A DNA stretch of 64,000 bases from assembly GCA_038246255.1 (NCBI GenBank), contig JBBRWC010000007.1, positions 1 through 64,000 of the forward strand. Reading direction: 5' to 3'. The notes under the pieces were generated by a model. That model was not told where the DNA came from. It saw only the letters and a program-made list of their open reading frames with translations, and did no database searches. Made by a program: the position numbers and the translations under genes. Each line of letters opens with the position of its first letter. Position 1 is the stretch's first letter. The stretch comes from RI-242 sp038246255 (GTDB taxonomy: Bacteria > Planctomycetota > UBA1135 > GCA-002686595). Below are positions 17,487 through 28,207 of the stretch, one piece after another.

Positions 17487-17978
17487 TCACGCCGCTGGCG
17501 CCAGGCCCGAGCGTTTGCGCCACAGGGGCTCGAACTCGGCCACCTCGGGCCAGGTTTGCACGCACATGCACAGGTACCACGTGACGTGTGCGGGTGTGTA
17601 CTTCTGGTCGAGCTCTTCGACGGCGGCCGGGATGCGCGCGGCGTCGGGCACGTTCGCGTGGGTCTCGCCGACGACACCCTCGTCGTGGACGACGCCAGTC
17701 GCGTCCAGGAAGTCCGTCACTAGGCCCTTGCTCTGCGACAGGAGGTAGGTGCCGAGCAGCTCGTAGGCCAGCTCGGCATTGCGCGTCGCAAGGAGAATCT
17801 GGCGGCCTTTTTTGGCGCGCTGCAGCATCGGCAGCTTGCGGATCGCCTGGGGGCGGAACTTCATCGCCTTGGCGACCTCGCCGTCGAGCGGGCCGTACCC
17901 CTGGGACGAGAGCGCCTCGTACAGGGCCAAAAACTCGTCGTCGGACAAAGCCGCCAATTGCTGGAGCGTCGGTTGCAT
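17487..17978 (-). CDS. Conserved hypothetical protein
   Basis: A 163-residue cytoplasmic-looking protein I do not recognise. The ATG at 17978 precedes an acidic, helical N-terminus (LQQLAALSDDEFLALYEAL). The central part contains AKKGRQILLATRNAELAYELLGTYLL, and the C-terminus is Trp/Tyr-rich (TWYLCMCVQTWPEVAEFEPLW). Codon-position GC looks normal and the composition is that of a real protein. No signal peptide or membrane helix is visible. It is transcribed divergently from the queuosine-precursor transporter, and the broken DUF3883 fragment lies directly downstream. Confidence 0.65.
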   Translation of the reverse strand: MQPTLQQLAALSDDEFLALYEALSSQGYGPLDGEVAKAMKFRPQAIRKLPMLQRAKKGRQILLATRNAELAYELLGTYLLSQSKGLVTDFLDATGVVHDEGVVGETHANVPDAARIPAAVEELDQKYTPAHVTWYLCMCVQTWPEVAEFEPLWRKRSGLAPAA

Positions 17979-18193
17979 GGAGTCGTGTGCCTCGGGGCCG
18001 GGGAGTCTACGGCCTCGCACACCCGGTTCCGAGGTCCGAGCTGCGGGTCGTTCCGGACTTGTCTAATTTCGAACTTGGACTTACAACGTGTGTCGGACGG
18101 GCGCGCGGCAAAGGATCCCCCTGGCTCCGGTCGGGGAGGCCGCGCGCCCGTCCTGTACCCTCCCGCCGTGCACAGCCCCCCTCTGTGGTTCCG

Positions 18194-19006
18194 ATGAGCG
18201 GCGTGGTCCCGGTGAGCGGCGTCCCCGTCCCTCTTGCGTCCGACCCCGCGCCCTGCGGGCCAGCGATGGTGTGGCGCCGCGACCGCAGCTACGCGTTCTG
18301 CGCGGCGACGTTCGCCGTCGTGCTGGTCTTGACCAACATCGTCGGCGTGAAGCTCTTCGAGCTGTTTCCCGAGGGCCGCCCCGCGTGGATGCCGGGAACG
18401 GGCCCGCTCACGTTGACCTCCGGGATCATCAGCTACCCGCTCACGTTTTTGCTGACGGACCTTGTGAGCGAGATCTGGGGGCGCAAGAAGGCCGATTTCA
18501 TGGTGGTGCTGGGGTTCGTGATGAGCCTCTTGATGCTCGCGCTCGTGCAGCTCGCAAAAGCGCTCCCGCCGAGCAGCTACTGGACGCTGCCTCAGATGGG
18601 CATCGACGCACCGCAAGCGATGCAGCGCGCGTTCGAGATCAGCTTTTTCTACCCGCAGCTCCTGTTGTTTGCGTCGATGGCCGCGTACCTCGTCGCGCAG
18701 CTCATCGACGTGCGGCTCTACCATTTCTTTTGGCGGATCACGCAGGGCCGCCACATGTGGCTGCGCAACAACGGCTCGACGCTCATCAGCCAGCTCGTCG
18801 ACACGATCATCGTCAACGGCATCTTCCTGCGTTTCGGCCTGCGCCTTGAATGGAGCACGATCGCCGAGATCATCGTGGCCGTCTACTTGTGCAAGGTGGT
18901 GCTGGCGCTCGCGGACACCCCGCTGATCTACGCGGGCCGCGCGCTCCTGCGCCGCTTCCTTGCGATCCCCGACCGCGGCGTCGCAATACGCGCACCACTG
19001 TCGTAA
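18194..19006 (+). CDS. yhhQ: Queuosine precursor transporter (YhhQ/VUT family)
   Basis: A 270-residue integral membrane protein of the vitamin-uptake/YhhQ family, which imports preQ0/preQ1-type precursors for queuosine tRNA modification. Typical segments are LTNIVGVKLFEL, SYPLTFLLTDLVSEIWG (the strongest family motif), LVAQLIDVRLYHFFW and RNNGSTLISQLVDT. Six membrane segments are predicted. ATG 18194 was chosen. ATG 18266 (MVWRRDRSYAF) is closer to the conserved core and cannot be excluded. In E. coli YhhQ imports 7-cyano-7-deazaguanine. Which precursor is used here depends on salvage genes outside the window. Confidence 0.9.
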   Translation: MSGVVPVSGVPVPLASDPAPCGPAMVWRRDRSYAFCAATFAVVLVLTNIVGVKLFELFPEGRPAWMPGTGPLTLTSGIISYPLTFLLTDLVSEIWGRKKADFMVVLGFVMSLLMLALVQLAKALPPSSYWTLPQMGIDAPQAMQRAFEISFFYPQLLLFASMAAYLVAQLIDVRLYHFFWRITQGRHMWLRNNGSTLISQLVDTIIVNGIFLRFGLRLEWSTIAEIIVAVYLCKVVLALADTPLIYAGRALLRRFLAIPDRGVAIRAPLS

Positions 19007-19356
19007 CCCCATCCCCGCTGATGCGAGGCTGCGGCCTACCAGTCCCGCCGCTCGGCGTCTTTGTCCCATCGCAGCGCGCCCTGCTCGTAACCCTCGGCGA
19101 GCCTATAAAGCGCCCTGGCGGTGCGGACCGCACAAGATTGGGCATCAAACGTCGGCAACTTCGAGAACCTGCCTGCAACAGGTAACGAGATGCCCAAAAA
19201 ACTCTGACCACCAACGCACTGACGGCGCCGGGCGGGTGCCGTTCGCGCGATGGTCGGATCCGCGTGTTTCGGCGAGCCGTTCGTCGACGCCGTGCCGCCC
19301 AAGACTCGGGCGGCTTTCCGCTACGGGCGCCGGTGAGGTTCTGCCGGCCGTGAAAA
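19007..19356. other. Intergenic stretch without assignable gene
   Basis: About 350 bases between the transporter and the terminator-like hairpin. Open frames exist on both strands (for example 19036-19302 minus) but none resembles a protein I know, and none has a plausible start context. I see no tRNA or other RNA gene. Confidence 0.4.
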
Positions 19357-19395
19357 TGTGAGCGGGCGGCGTGGGGGGTGCCCGCGCCGCCCGCT
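19355..19395 (-). terminator. Hairpin downstream of the FKBP gene
   Basis: A perfect 10-bp inverted repeat (agcgggcggc at 19361-19370 and gccgcccgct at 19386-19395) with a 15-base loop. On the minus strand it is followed by cacatttt. It lies 30 bases beyond the stop of the FKBP gene and would end the speA-FKBP message. The T-run is short, so it is a weak intrinsic terminator at best. Confidence 0.55.
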
Positions 19396-19424
19396 GTTGC
19401 GGAAGGGATGACCTTGGGGGGGGG

Positions 19425-19901
19425 TTATTCCTCGTCTTCGTTGTGGCCCTCGGCCACGTCCAGGACGTCGACCTCGAAGCGCAGGGTTTTGCCGGCGAAG
19501 GGGTGGTTGAGGTCGACCGTGACGGCTTCGTCGTCGAGCGCTACGACGCGCACTTCGACTTCGTCCATGCCCTCGGCGAACTCTTCGCCCTCCTCGGGCT
19601 CGAGCTCGAGCGGCAGCCAATCGCCGATTTCGAGCGCGACGTCGGCTGGCAGGTCGCTGCGCGGGATCGCGTGCAACTCGGCCGGGTCGTACTCCCCGTA
19701 GGCGTCTTCGGGCTCAAGGGTCAGGTCGAGGTGCTCACCGCGGCGACGCCCTTCGAGGGCGGACTCGAGGCCGGGTGCGATTTCGCCCTGCCCGTGGACA
19801 TAAATGATGGGCTCGGAGGCGTCGCTCTCCTCGAGCAGCGTCCCGTCGACGTCGTACACGCGGAAGGCCAGGCTGACGATGCAACCGTCTTGAATCTGCA
19901 T
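19425..19901 (-). CDS. FKBP-type peptidyl-prolyl isomerase (SlyD-like)
   Basis: A 158-residue SlyD-type FKBP that accelerates cis-trans isomerisation of prolyl bonds and acts as a folding helper. Family marks are the split FKBP fold with GQGEIAPGLESALEG, followed by the inserted-in-flap domain, and VDLNHPFAGKTLRFEVDVLDV at the end of the flap. The C-terminus is acidic (GHNEDEE) and lacks the His/Cys-rich metal-binding tail of E. coli SlyD. ATG 19901 is preferred. A GTG at 19919 inside the speA stop would couple it directly. It follows speA after 14 bases and probably shares its transcript. Confidence 0.93.
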   Translation of the reverse strand: MQIQDGCIVSLAFRVYDVDGTLLEESDASEPIIYVHGQGEIAPGLESALEGRRRGEHLDLTLEPEDAYGEYDPAELHAIPRSDLPADVALEIGDWLPLELEPEEGEEFAEGMDEVEVRVVALDDEAVTVDLNHPFAGKTLRFEVDVLDVAEGHNEDEE

Positions 19902-19915
19902 AGGGGCATTCCCGC

Positions 19916-21832
<1,917 letters not shown>

Positions 21833-21987
21833 GGGCTCCAGCACTTGTTGGGGACAGGGCCGACGGGAAGCCGGCCTCGCGGATCGGCCGCGGCGGCCGG
21901 CGCGCCGGGGGGCGAAGAGTATCGGGTTCGGCGGCGCCGTTGGGAAGGATCTTGCAACGCGGATGGGCACCCGGCGGTCCGCGCGCG

Positions 21988-22959
21988 TCAGGAAGCCAGG
22001 GAGCCGGGCTGTTGGGCGCGGCGCAGGCGCTCAAAAAGGCGCTCGGGGTCGGTTTCCATGAGCCAACTGCGGCGGTCCGCGCCGACGAGTTCACCCGCCG
22101 TCCAGTGGCCCAGGAGTTGCTTCACACGGCCCGCGGCCCCGCGGGGAGTGGCGCCGGCGCGCGCGCGCAGGGCCACGACGTAGTCGAGCAGGAAACCCGC
22201 CGCCTCCGCGCGACCGACCGCGCGGCCGCTGAAGATCCACGGGTTCCCGAGGGCCGCCCGACCGACCATGGCAAATCGGCATCCGGTGCGCTCGATCAAC
22301 CGCTCAAGGTCCCCGTGGGTGGCCACGCCGCCGTTGCCGCAAACGGGGATCGAGACCGCGGCGACCGCGCGCTCCAAGCGGCCCCAGTCGGCGGTGTCGC
22401 GGTACGCCTCGAGCCGCGTGCGGCAATGCACCGTCAAAAGGCTCGCACCGCCCGCTTCGGCCGCGCGCGCCAAGTCCTCGAGCCGCAGGTCGTCGCGCCC
22501 GCCGGCGCGGATTTTGGCCGTCACCGCCACCCCGGGCGCGGCGCGCACGACGGACCTCACGATGGCCTCGATGCGCGGCGGATCGTCAAGCAGCGCCGAA
22601 CCCGCGCAGCCCGCAAGGGCGCCCTTTGATGGGCAGCCGAAGTTGAGGTCGATGAGGGGCGCTCCCGCCTCGACGGCGTTGCTGGCCGTCTGGCCCAGGG
22701 CGAGGGGGTCTGAACCCATCAGTTGCAGGCCCACCGGCATAGGGTGGCGGCGGTCCCCCAAGTGTTTCGCGAGCACCCGGACCGGGATCGGGGCGTCGCT
22801 GACCCGCACGAACTCGGTGAAGGCGCCGCCGAGTTCGTGGGGGTGGTTGCGCTCGAGCACGAGGTCGCGAAAGCACGGCTCCGTGACACCCTCCATGGGT
22901 GCGAGCAGGAAGGGGCCCGTGAACGGGAGCGCGGTCGTGACGGCGGCCATCGACGCCAT
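21988..22959 (-). CDS. tRNA-dihydrouridine synthase
   Basis: A 323-residue Dus flavoenzyme that reduces uridines in tRNA to dihydrouridine with FMN and NADPH. Motifs are FLLAPMEGVTEPCFRDLV (FMN site), LNFGCPSKGALAG with catalytic Cys109 and Lys112, LTVHCRTR, and the FMN-phosphate loop GNGGVATHGDLERL...FAMVGRAALGNPW. It is somewhat shorter at the C-terminus than DusB. Which uridine is modified (DusA, B or C specificity) is not clear. Start ATG 22959 (MASMAAV) or 22950. It is divergent from the dehydratase with about 30 bases between starts, so the two promoters must overlap. Confidence 0.93.
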   Translation of the reverse strand: MASMAAVTTALPFTGPFLLAPMEGVTEPCFRDLVLERNHPHELGGAFTEFVRVSDAPIPVRVLAKHLGDRRHPMPVGLQLMGSDPLALGQTASNAVEAGAPLIDLNFGCPSKGALAGCAGSALLDDPPRIEAIVRSVVRAAPGVAVTAKIRAGGRDDLRLEDLARAAEAGGASLLTVHCRTRLEAYRDTADWGRLERAVAAVSIPVCGNGGVATHGDLERLIERTGCRFAMVGRAALGNPWIFSGRAVGRAEAAGFLLDYVVALRARAGATPRGAAGRVKQLLGHWTAGELVGADRRSWLMETDPERLFERLRRAQQPGSLAS

Positions 22960-22988
22960 GCTACGGCGCGGCAGTAGCATGGGACCCC

Positions 22989-23984
22989 ATGGTCGACCCC
23001 AACGCCGTCCGCGAGGCCGCCGAGCGCCTTTTGGGCGTGGTTTTGCGCACACCCCTTGTTCCCTTTGATGCCGGGGATCCGCGGGTGGAGCTGCGGGTCA
23101 AGCTCGAATGCGCGCAGGTTGGCGGCGCGTTCAAGGCGCGCGGCGCGTGGAACCAGATTGCGCAACTCTCCGACGCGGAGCGCCGCCGCGGTGTGGTGAC
23201 GGCAAGCTCCGGCAACCACGGCCGTGCGCTCGCGTGGGCGGCCGAGCGCGCGGGCATCAAAGCATGCATCTGCATGCCCGCGAACTCCTACGCGTCAAAG
23301 ATCGACGCCGCCCGCGCCCACGGCGCCGAGGTCGTTCTCACACCCGACCGCACGAGCGCCGAGGCCGCCGCCCGCGTGCGTGCCGAGGCCGGTGCCGTCG
23401 AGATCCACCCCTACGCCGCCGAGCGCACCCTCGTCGGCGCGGGCACGGTTGCGCTGGAGATCCTCGAGGATTGGCCGGACGTGGACGTCATCGTCGCGCC
23501 GGTGGGTGGCGGGGGTTTACTCGCCGGTTGTGCGCTCGCGCTGACGGCCATGGCGGAGCGCGGCGGTGCGCCGGCGGCGGGCACGGCGCTCGTCGGCGTG
23601 GAACCCGAAGGTGCGCCGGGGATGAGCCGCGCACTCGCGGCCGGGCGGTCGGTGGTGCTCGATCGGATCGACAGCGCGATCCAGGGCCTGACACCGCCCT
23701 ACGCTGGCGAAATCAACCGCGCGGTGGCCGCTTCGGTCGGAGCCTCCGTTGTGGTCCTGTGTGATGTCGACATCCTCGCGGGTCAAGCCGCCCTCGTGCA
23801 CCGCGGCGGATGGCGCGTCGAGCCCGCCGGGGCGGCCGCGGTCGCCCTCGTGTTGCAGGGCCGCCTGCCCGCGGATCTTTACCGCCGCGCGAGCGCCCAG
23901 CGCCCCCTGCGCGTGGCGGCGATCGCGAGTGGCGGCAATCCCGACCCCGCGCAGTTCGAAGCGCTCCTTGCAGCGGCGCCCTGA
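22989..23984 (+). CDS. Threonine/serine dehydratase (PLP fold-type II)
   Basis: A 331-residue fold-type II enzyme that deaminates threonine and/or serine to 2-oxobutyrate or pyruvate, or racemises serine. Lys49 in CAQVGGAFKARGA is the PLP lysine. TASSGNHGRALAW holds the substrate carboxylate loop and VAPVGGGGLLAG binds the PLP phosphate. The ASGGNPD end matches the family's C-terminal cofactor segment. There is no C-terminal ACT-like regulatory domain, so it is the short, catabolic or serine-racemase-like type and not feedback-inhibited IlvA. Confidence 0.9.
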   Translation: MVDPNAVREAAERLLGVVLRTPLVPFDAGDPRVELRVKLECAQVGGAFKARGAWNQIAQLSDAERRRGVVTASSGNHGRALAWAAERAGIKACICMPANSYASKIDAARAHGAEVVLTPDRTSAEAAARVRAEAGAVEIHPYAAERTLVGAGTVALEILEDWPDVDVIVAPVGGGGLLAGCALALTAMAERGGAPAAGTALVGVEPEGAPGMSRALAAGRSVVLDRIDSAIQGLTPPYAGEINRAVAASVGASVVVLCDVDILAGQAALVHRGGWRVEPAGAAAVALVLQGRLPADLYRRASAQRPLRVAAIASGGNPDPAQFEALLAAAP

Positions 23985-24011
23985 GCCGCACCCGGGCTTA
24001 TGCTCGGCGGA

Positions 24012-25667
24012 ATGAACGCGCGCGGAGCGAAGGGTTCGGATGAACCGCTGCGCGGTTGGCTCGCGTGTGTGCTCGCGTGTGCGCTCGTGGGAGCGCTCGC
24101 GTGCGGCCAGGCAGGCAGCCCGGCGGTGGAGCGATCGGGCGCCGGGCTCAGCGCAACGCGGGGGCCGGTCCTCGTGCTCGCGTTTTTTGATGGGCTGACG
24201 CGGGAACGGCTCGAGCTTGCGCCAACCGCGGTCGGCTGGAGCTGGCAAAACCGCCTGCCGATCTCCACATCGCGCAGCGCGCTGCTCGCGGGTTGGCTGA
24301 CGGGATTGGACAGCGCGGTGCACGGCCTCGCGAGCGCGCGGGACGCCGGCGCGGAACGGCTGGATCCGGGTGTCCCGCTGCTCGCCGAAGCGTTTGCGCA
24401 GCGCAGTGGTCGCGCATTTGCCGCGGTGGCCGCGCCGACGCTGGGCGACGAATACTGCGGTCTCGCCCGCGGTTTCGAGGCCTGGGACGCGCCGCCCGCG
24501 CCCGCGATCCGGGGCGCGCAGGCGACGGTGGATGCACTGCTCGAGCGCAGCGCCGCGGCGCGCGCGGGATCAGCGACCCTGCTGCTCCTCGTGGCGTTCC
24601 AGGCGCAACCCGACGTGGAGCCCGCCGAGCTCGCGCCGCACCTTGCGCGGCGATTGGAGTCGGGCGACGCCAATGCCGACATGCGTGCGCGGCTTGCAAA
24701 TCCCGCGACGGGCGCGGCGGCGGCCGCCGACTTCGCGCGTGATTATGGGCGGCGCCGGGGGTCGGCACAGAGCGCGGCGCTCGCGGCCGCGCGGGGGGAT
24801 GCGGCGTTCGCGCGGCAGTGGGCGGCGCTCGAGCGGTTGCTCGCGGCGCTCCCGGCGCGCGACGTCGCGGTCGCCGCGACGGGATACGCTGCGGGCGGCT
24901 GGCCGACCTTCGCCGGGGAGCCGTTCGACATCGAGCGCTGGCGCACGCCCGTGGGATGGCGCGGACCCGCGCTGGCCGAGGATTCTGCGCTGGGGAGCCT
25001 CGCGCCGATCGGGGAGCGGGCACGGAGCACCCTCGCGCCCGAGTTCACCCGCGGGGCGCTTCCGGGGCAGTGGTGGGGTGTCGACGGTGAACGCGTGTTC
25101 GTGCGGCGGCTGCTCCACGGCCGAATGGAGTGGCGGATCGAGGAGTTGGCGCCGGGGGGCGAAGAAGTGGTGCCGCGCGCTGGAACCGTCCCGCCCGTTT
25201 GGGGCGGCGGTGAGTGGCTGGAGTTCACGTCGGCTCCGAGCGCTCCTGCGGTGCAGTGGTCGCTCGTGAGCGCCGACGGCGATCTTTTGGGCCGCCCACC
25301 GGGTGGGCCGCGCAACGTTCGCGTCGCGCCCGGCGAGCGCCTGCGGGTCGAACTTCTGCGGCGCGGCGCCAACGTGGTGCTGACGCGGCCCGAAGACTGC
25401 ACCGCGGTGCCGTACGGGGGCGGGATGGCGGAGCCGTTGTCCGACGACCGCACCGTTTCCCTTGGGCCGGACGCCCCGCACTTCGACGCCCTTTTTGCAG
25501 CCCGCGCGCTCGAACCCGACAACTCCGCGCCGCCCCCGGGCGCCCTCCGCGTTGTTCGCACGGGCCCGCGGCCCGGGCGGCTCGAGGACGGACCCCTCGG
25601 CGCCGTGGGACCCGCCGCAGTCGAGGCGGCGCGCGCTCTGCTTTTTGCCCTGCCCTCCGGCCAATGA
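24012..25667 (+). CDS. Sulfatase-fold lipoprotein lacking catalytic residues
   Basis: A 551-residue predicted lipoprotein (hydrophobic stretch then lipobox ALAC, Cys at about residue 31). The region after it reads like the N-terminal half of the alkaline-phosphatase/sulfatase superfamily: a strand ending LVLAFFDGL, then LPISTSRSALLAGWLTGLDSAVHGL, then VPLLAEAFAQRSGRAFAAVA. In active sulfatases these positions carry the metal-binding Asp pair and the formylglycine Cys/Ser-x-Pro-Ser-R. Here there is a single Asp in FFDG and no C/S-x-P-x-R. The later metal-site TADHGE is also absent (ATGYAAGGW at the corresponding place). I infer a non-catalytic sulfatase-fold protein. An ATG at 24000 is an alternative start. 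Confidence 0.6.
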   Translation: MNARGAKGSDEPLRGWLACVLACALVGALACGQAGSPAVERSGAGLSATRGPVLVLAFFDGLTRERLELAPTAVGWSWQNRLPISTSRSALLAGWLTGLDSAVHGLASARDAGAERLDPGVPLLAEAFAQRSGRAFAAVAAPTLGDEYCGLARGFEAWDAPPAPAIRGAQATVDALLERSAAARAGSATLLLLVAFQAQPDVEPAELAPHLARRLESGDANADMRARLANPATGAAAAADFARDYGRRRGSAQSAALAAARGDAAFARQWAALERLLAALPARDVAVAATGYAAGGWPTFAGEPFDIERWRTPVGWRGPALAEDSALGSLAPIGERARSTLAPEFTRGALPGQWWGVDGERVFVRRLLHGRMEWRIEELAPGGEEVVPRAGTVPPVWGGGEWLEFTSAPSAPAVQWSLVSADGDLLGRPPGGPRNVRVAPGERLRVELLRRGANVVLTRPEDCTAVPYGGGMAEPLSDDRTVSLGPDAPHFDALFAARALEPDNSAPPPGALRVVRTGPRPGRLEDGPLGAVGPAAVEAARALLFALPSGQ

Positions 25668-25674
25668 GCCGCGC

Positions 25675-25728
25675 GCAACGCTCGCAACGCTCGCAACGCT
25701 CGCAACGCTCGCAACGGTCGCAACCCGG
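25675..25728. repeat. 9-bp tandem repeat (gcaacgctc)
   Basis: Four perfect copies of gcaacgctc, a fifth with one change (gcaacggtc) and a partial sixth, starting 8 bases after the lipoprotein stop and ending 27 bases before the trmJ start. It occupies the position of the trmJ upstream region. Confidence 0.85.
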
Positions 25729-25754
25729 ACCGCGACGCGTAACACTGTGCCCGA

Positions 25755-26480
25755 ATGAAACGTGTCATCCTCGTGCGCCCGCGCGGGCCCCGCAACGTGG
25801 GCGCCGCCTTGCGCGCCGCGGCCAACTTTGGTCCCTGCGAACTCGCGCTCGTCGCACCCCAGCGCCGCTCGATGCTGGTGCATCCCGAGTTCGAGCAAAT
25901 GTCGCACGGAGTCGAGGACGCTGCGCGCAAGGTGCGCGTGTTCGACACGCTGCCCGAAGCCCTCGCGGATCAAACGCGCTCGTACGCGTTCACCGCGCGC
26001 CCGCGCCGCCACCGGGTGCTCGTTCCGTGGGAAGAGCGCGCCGAGGATGCGCGCGTGTTCGCCGAGGACGAGAACGAGCGTGTTGCGTTGATTTTTGGCA
26101 GCGAGACCGACGGCTTGTCGGGCGAGGAGTGCGAGTGCGCTGCGGAACTCGCGCACCTGCCCTGTTCGGGCGAGCACGGCTCTTTGAACCTGTCGATGGC
26201 CGTCACGGTCGTGCTCTATTCGCTTTACCGCGCGAGCGGTGCGCGGCCGCGGCGCTCGGGTGGTGAGGCGCTCGTGGGCCGGCGCCGCGAGTACCTGCGC
26301 CGTCACGTGGCGGACACTTTGGGCCAAGCGGCGTTGAGCCCGCAGGCCAAGCTTTTGATCGAGGCTTCGGTGGAGCGTGTGTTTGCACGCGCCGAACTCG
26401 AGACCCGCGATGCGTCCGCGTGGCACCAGATCATGCGCGCCCTTGGAAACCACAAGGAACCGCGCGATTACGGCCTTTGA
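25755..26480 (+). CDS. trmJ: tRNA/rRNA 2'-O-methyltransferase, TrmJ-like
   Basis: A 241-residue SPOUT (SpoU) methyltransferase of the TrmJ type, which methylates the 2'-OH of a nucleotide in the tRNA anticodon loop (position 32 in E. coli). SPOUT motif 1 is RPRGPRNVGAALRAAANFG, motif 2 is ALIFGSETDGLSGEE, and motif 3 is HGSLNLSMAVTVVLYSLYR. The C-terminal ~75 residues form the TrmJ-specific helical extension. Start ATG 25755 directly precedes the SPOUT fold. It converges with the RNase Z-like gene, 18 bases between stops. Confidence 0.92.
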   Translation: MKRVILVRPRGPRNVGAALRAAANFGPCELALVAPQRRSMLVHPEFEQMSHGVEDAARKVRVFDTLPEALADQTRSYAFTARPRRHRVLVPWEERAEDARVFAEDENERVALIFGSETDGLSGEECECAAELAHLPCSGEHGSLNLSMAVTVVLYSLYRASGARPRRSGGEALVGRRREYLRRHVADTLGQAALSPQAKLLIEASVERVFARAELETRDASAWHQIMRALGNHKEPRDYGL

Positions 26481-26498
26481 TCGCGGACTTTCCCGCGT

Positions 26499-27344
26499 TT
26501 ACGGTCCGTCGGGCAAGAGCGGCGTGACCCGCTCCGCAAGCCCTGCCGGCAGTTTCGCGGCGAGCAGATCGACGATTTCACGCGCCGAGTAACGCGCCGA
26601 GAAGTGTGTCAGCAGAATTGCTTCGTTTTCGAACAGCTCGGCGCGTTCTACCAACTCGTAAAGGTGCACGTGCCCCGTCGAGCGCGCTTCTTCGACGCTG
26701 ACGCGGTCGTCGAGAAACGTGCACTCCATCACGAGCAGCCGCGCGCGGCGCACGACCTCTTCGCGCTCCAGCACTTCGATGCGCGTGTCGCCGGTGAACG
26801 CGAAGATCGGCTCCTCGATGCGGTCGGTGATCTCGACACCCTGACGCACACGCAGGTCTTCCAGCTCGCGCGGCTCAAGGCCAATGTATTCCGCGCGCAG
26901 CTTGCGCTTCGAGCGCCACAGGCCGTAACCCTGGCAGCGGATCGAATGTGGTGATCGGAACGGCCGCGCGACCAGGTCGCGGCCGACGGCGAGCTCTTCG
27001 CCCGGACCGAGCGCTTCGATGTGGTGCCGCAGTGTCGTTTCGTCGAGTCGACGCCAGGCGTCGAAGAGCGCAGCGAGGGGTTCGACGGCGTGGGGCGGCA
27101 CGACGTAGGTGGGCGGGTCCATCCCCATCAGCGCGCGCGTGGCGCAGTGGTATGCGATGCCACCCAGATGGTCCATATGGCCGTGGGTGAAGAGCACGAG
27201 GGGACGCGCCACCGCGCTGCGCGGGCACCGGCCGAGGTCAAAACACAGGCGCAGCTCCGGCAGCTCGATGCAGGTTTCGATCCCCCCGACGGAACGCGCG
27301 AGGATCGACAGGCCTGCGAGGCGGAGGGAGCGACTTTGGGTCAC
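26499..27344 (-). CDS. MBL-fold hydrolase, RNase Z-like
   Basis: A 281-residue metallo-beta-lactamase-fold protein. The metal-binding motif THGHMDHLGG gives His54, His56, Asp58 and His59. Further ligands are expected in FAFTGDTR, in MECTFLDD (the ElaC-type strand) and in LTHFSARYS. The arrangement resembles ribonuclease Z and short eukaryotic-type ElaC relatives more than beta-lactamases, so a tRNA 3'-end or other phosphodiesterase role is likely. The usual exosite arm of RNase Z is not recognisable. GTG 27344 (VTQSRSLRLAG) is the best start. The frame upstream is Pro/Arg-rich. Confidence 0.82.
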   Translation of the reverse strand: MTQSRSLRLAGLSILARSVGGIETCIELPELRLCFDLGRCPRSAVARPLVLFTHGHMDHLGGIAYHCATRALMGMDPPTYVVPPHAVEPLAALFDAWRRLDETTLRHHIEALGPGEELAVGRDLVARPFRSPHSIRCQGYGLWRSKRKLRAEYIGLEPRELEDLRVRQGVEITDRIEEPIFAFTGDTRIEVLEREEVVRRARLLVMECTFLDDRVSVEEARSTGHVHLYELVERAELFENEAILLTHFSARYSAREIVDLLAAKLPAGLAERVTPLLPDGP

Positions 27345-27530
27345 AGGATGTGGTTTGGGGGGGGCGGGGCGGCCCCGCGTCCGAGGACCGTGGCGGCCGC
27401 GGCGCGCGGGGATGGGCGGCCCGCCGTTGAGACGCGGGGACGGGAAGGCTACAAGGCCCGATCCCCGGCGGGCCCGTCGATCCGAAGGAGCTTTGGACGC
27501 GCGCCCCCGCACCCCCCCGCACGCCCCACC

Positions 27531-28106
27531 ATGCCCGTCCACCTCAACCGCATCTACACCCGCAGCGGCGACGACGGCACGACTGGCCTCGGCGACGGCA
27601 GCCGCGTCCCCAAGCACCACCTGCGGGTCGAGGCCTACGGAACCGTGGACGAGGCCAACTCGGCCCTCGGCATGGCCATCGCCGACGACGCTGGCGGGCC
27701 GTACCGCGACATCATCCTGGAGCTGCAGAACGACCTCTTTGACGTGGGGTCGGACCTTTGTGTACCCGGCGAGATGGGGGATCGACTGCGAGTCCCGGCG
27801 GCGTACACCGCGCGGCTCGAGGGCCACATCGACCGGTTTAACGCGGACCTCGCGCCGCTTAACAGCTTCGTGCTGCCCGGTGGCACCCGGATGTCGGCCT
27901 GGCTGCACGTCGCACGCACCGTGGTGCGCCGCGCGGAGCGGCTCGTGACCGCGCTGTGCGAGGTGCCGAGCGAAGTGCACCGGGTGAACACCGAGGTTGT
28001 CCACTACCTGAACCGCCTGTCGGACCTCCTGTTCGTACTCGGGCGCCACGCGAACGAGCGCGGCGCACGCGATGTTTTGTGGCAGCCCGGCAAGAACCGC
28101 GGCTGA
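27531..28106 (+). CDS. Cob(I)alamin adenosyltransferase (PduO type)
   Basis: A 191-residue PduO-type ATP:cob(I)alamin adenosyltransferase that makes adenosylcobalamin from ATP and reduced cobalamin. The N-terminal ATP site RIYTRSGDDGTTGLGDGSRV is complete, followed by VEAYGTVDEANSALG. The C-terminal helix has RRAER and NRLSDLLFVLGRHAN with the active-site Arg and Asn. ATG 27531 starts the alignable protein. No B12-dependent enzyme or other cobalamin gene is in the window. Confidence 0.94.
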   Translation: MPVHLNRIYTRSGDDGTTGLGDGSRVPKHHLRVEAYGTVDEANSALGMAIADDAGGPYRDIILELQNDLFDVGSDLCVPGEMGDRLRVPAAYTARLEGHIDRFNADLAPLNSFVLPGGTRMSAWLHVARTVVRRAERLVTALCEVPSEVHRVNTEVVHYLNRLSDLLFVLGRHANERGARDVLWQPGKNRG

Positions 28107-28207
28107 AGCGCACCCCGCTCGCGCTCCCAGGCGGGCGAGGATGTCCGCGCTCCCGGCGGCTGCTTTGGTAGAAGGGTGACGCGCGGCCGGTGAGCCGCCG
28201 ATGACCC

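Noticed and set aside
19036..19302. 88-codon minus-strand frame between the transporter and the FKBP gene
   Set aside because: No homology I recognise, no start signal, and it lies outside the operon ended by the hairpin at 19361-19395.
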